A stretch of DNA of 7,175 nt from Cytophagales bacterium (GTDB lineage: Bacteria > Bacteroidota > Bacteroidia > Cytophagales > Cyclobacteriaceae), in assembly GCA_029262935.1 (NCBI GenBank), contig JAJCYK010000156.1:1-7175 (forward strand). Reading direction: 5' to 3'. The translations under genes were made by a program, and so were the position numbers. Positions 6,038 through 7,175 of this stretch are shown in pieces (the first letter of the stretch is position 1; the number at the start of each line of letters is the position of its first letter). Below the pieces are notes generated by a model. The model searched no databases and was not told the origin of the DNA. It saw nothing but the letters and a program-made list of their open reading frames with translations.

Positions 6038-6628
6038 TTACAACCTCACTTTCTTTTTGTGGATAACTTGGTCTCCATCTATGAGCACAAACTCAAGACT
6101 TTTTGAACGGGATCTTTTAAAGGCATATACTTTACCGAAATTATTAGCGGTATGTATGGACTCCTTCATGATGACTCGATCTTGATCATCGTAAACGAAT
6201 AAGGTCATTTTCTTTTCGTTTGGTCCTAAAACCAAATACTTGAACTTATCATCACCTTGAGGATCAAACATGACTTTGACGTTTCCTGGATAAGTTGGGG
6301 CTTTGTAATTTACCTTGTGCACCACCTTTTCTTCTTTTGTGCTAATTTCGAAGGTGTACTGACCATAAGGCATTTGGCGGAAGTTAAAAGGCTTCTTAAA
6401 TCCATATTCGCTTCTCACTGTTTCTTTATGTACAGGTTTCTGCTTATCTCCGAAAATCTGTATGGTTAATTTTTCTTGTTCTTTTCCAGTGTATATAAGT
6501 TCTACTAGACCGTCTCCTTTATCCTTAAAGGTGATCTTTGTAGCTAAGGTAGCATTCTCTTTTGCTATGGCTGAACTTAAAGTTGCCCATGCCAATACCA
6601 TGATTAAAGATTTTGTTATTAATTTCAT
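6038..6628 (-). CDS. Secreted two-repeat beta-rich protein of unknown function
   Basis: This 196-residue protein has a signal peptide, MKLITKSLIMVLAWATLSSA, with likely cleavage after AIA at 22. The mature part consists of two related halves offset by 87 residues. LTIQIFGDKQKPVHKETV (54-71) matches MTLFVYDDQDRVIMKESI (141-158), F77 matches F164, FNF (81-83) matches YAF (168-170), and each half ends with a KVVHKVNY / QVIHKKKVRL-type strand. The pattern of a paired strand, a 'D..DRV...E' turn and a final 'Y.F.I......H K' strand is reminiscent of small Ig-like or secretion-tail beta sandwiches common in Bacteroidota. I do not recognise a named family, and no catalytic motif is visible. It probably works in the periplasm or outside the cell. 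There is no clear Shine-Dalgarno, only an A/T-rich start region. A hairpin follows the stop codon. Confidence 0.75.
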   Translation of the reverse strand: MKLITKSLIMVLAWATLSSAIAKENATLATKITFKDKGDGLVELIYTGKEQEKLTIQIFGDKQKPVHKETVRSEYGFKKPFNFRQMPYGQYTFEISTKEEKVVHKVNYKAPTYPGNVKVMFDPQGDDKFKYLVLGPNEKKMTLFVYDDQDRVIMKESIHTANNFGKVYAFKRSRSKSLEFVLIDGDQVIHKKKVRL

Positions 6629-6693
6629 TGAGGTTTAATTTATTTCGTTAATTGACTTCCCTTATGTAAACGGGAGCCTATTAGAAAATTTGT

Positions 6694-6713
6694 CACCTGC
6701 TAGTAAACAGGTG
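6694..6713 (-). terminator. Possible terminator hairpin downstream of the response regulator gene
   Basis: CACCTG (6694-6699) and CAGGTG (6708-6713) form a 6-bp stem with an 8-base loop. In the minus-strand direction it is followed by ACAAATTTTCT, a moderately T-rich tail, about 60 bases after the regulator stop codon. It could separate the regulator transcript from the secreted-protein gene. The stem is short, so confidence is modest. Confidence 0.4.
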
Positions 6714-6774
6714 TAACGAAATGTCATCAAACTGTAAAAGGATATAACGGAAAGTGGCTTTCTAGCGGTTCGGC

Positions 6775-7175
6775 TTATTCTTGACTTAGTAATTTGTAAC
6801 CCACACCGTGTACGGTAAGTATAACTTGCGGTTCTTCGAGATTGGCTTCTATCTTTTGACGAAGCTTTAGAATAAAGTTATCTACAGTACGGGTGGTGGG
6901 CTGCTCATTGTAACCCCAAATGTCTTCCAGGAGTTGATACCGGCTGACCGTTTCATTTCGATTTTCCCATAAATACTTTAAGATTTCAAATTCTTTATGA
7001 GACATCTTAACTGTTTGGTTGTCCATGGTAGAAGAATAGGCTGTAAAGTTAACTAACATGCGACCTATGCGAACTTCCTTTTTCTCTGAATTATTTGAAG
7101 GATTACCTCTTCTCAAAACGGCTTTTATTCTCGCTAGTAGTTCTCGCAGCCCAAAGGGTTTCGTGATATAGTCAT
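6775..7175 (-). CDS. OmpR/PhoB-family response regulator, C-terminal part (N-terminus cut by window edge)
   Basis: The minus strand is open from the right edge to a TAA at 6777-6775, giving 132 residues. It begins DYITKPFGLRELLARIKAVL, the end of a receiver domain including the conserved Lys-Pro of the KPF motif; the phosphorylated aspartate lies outside the window. A short polar linker (about 21-36) leads to a winged-helix DNA-binding domain with KMSHKEFEILKYLWEN, SRYQLLEDIWGY, the recognition helix region TTRTVDNFILKLRQKIE, and the wing VHGVGYKLL near the end. Such proteins bind DNA as dimers when phosphorylated by a partner histidine kinase, which is not in the window. The genes it controls are unknown; the two secreted-protein genes downstream on the same strand are candidates by position only. 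Confidence 0.93.
   Translation of the reverse strand, partial: DYITKPFGLRELLARIKAVLRRGNPSNNSEKKEVRIGRMLVNFTAYSSTMDNQTVKMSHKEFEILKYLWENRNETVSRYQLLEDIWGYNEQPTTRTVDNFILKLRQKIEANLEEPQVILTVHGVGYKLLSQE

Noticed and set aside
5946..6185. Plus-strand open frame across 5946-6185
   Set aside because: It overlaps the terminator hairpin and the well-supported minus-strand secreted protein gene, with no family signal of its own.
6657..6676. Small TTCCC/GGGAG stem before the 196-residue protein gene
   Set aside because: Only four Watson-Crick pairs plus a wobble pair; likely chance.

Overview
The window looks like a chromosomal segment of a member of the Bacteroidota, probably a marine Cytophagales-type organism. 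The evidence is the moderate-to-low GC, Bacteroidota-style promoter boxes (TAnnTTTG, paired with an upstream TTG in the clearest case), mostly weak or absent Shine-Dalgarno sequences, a lipoprotein with an acidic SDD motif after its lipobox cysteine, and secreted beta-rich proteins. No rRNA, tRNA, CRISPR array, IS element or phage gene is visible. All genes look intact except the two cut by the window edges.

Layout, left to right. A sterol desaturase/fatty-acid hydroxylase-type membrane protein (minus strand, C-terminus cut by the left edge) is divergent from an unrecognised lipoprotein (451-1311, +). The lipoprotein appears to be expressed from a near-consensus Bacteroidota promoter with almost no leader. 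Its 3' end overlaps, tail to tail, a small two-helix membrane protein (1289-1669, -). Next comes a compact four-gene plus-strand cluster (1779-4762): a TauE/SafE-family permease, a PaaI-type hotdog thioesterase, formyltetrahydrofolate deformylase PurU, and a nitrilase-superfamily hydrolase. Gene spacings are 2 bp, an 8 bp overlap and 2 bp, so this is almost certainly one transcription unit.

The right part is on the minus strand. Reading in the direction of transcription, it holds the C-terminal part of an OmpR/PhoB-type response regulator (cut by the right edge), a 196-residue secreted protein made of two related beta-rich halves, and a 333-residue secreted protein made of two glycoside-hydrolase-family-2-like sugar-binding domains with no catalytic module. 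Hairpins lie between these genes. The leader of the 333-residue protein holds a perfect 13-bp inverted repeat, copies of CAAACTAA and a promoter-like box.

The most interesting items are the permease/thioesterase/PurU/nitrilase cluster, whose joint substrate is not obvious; the stand-alone tandem sugar-binding protein with its exact 150-residue repeat period; and the structured leader in front of it. No wholly new system can be claimed from sequence alone.
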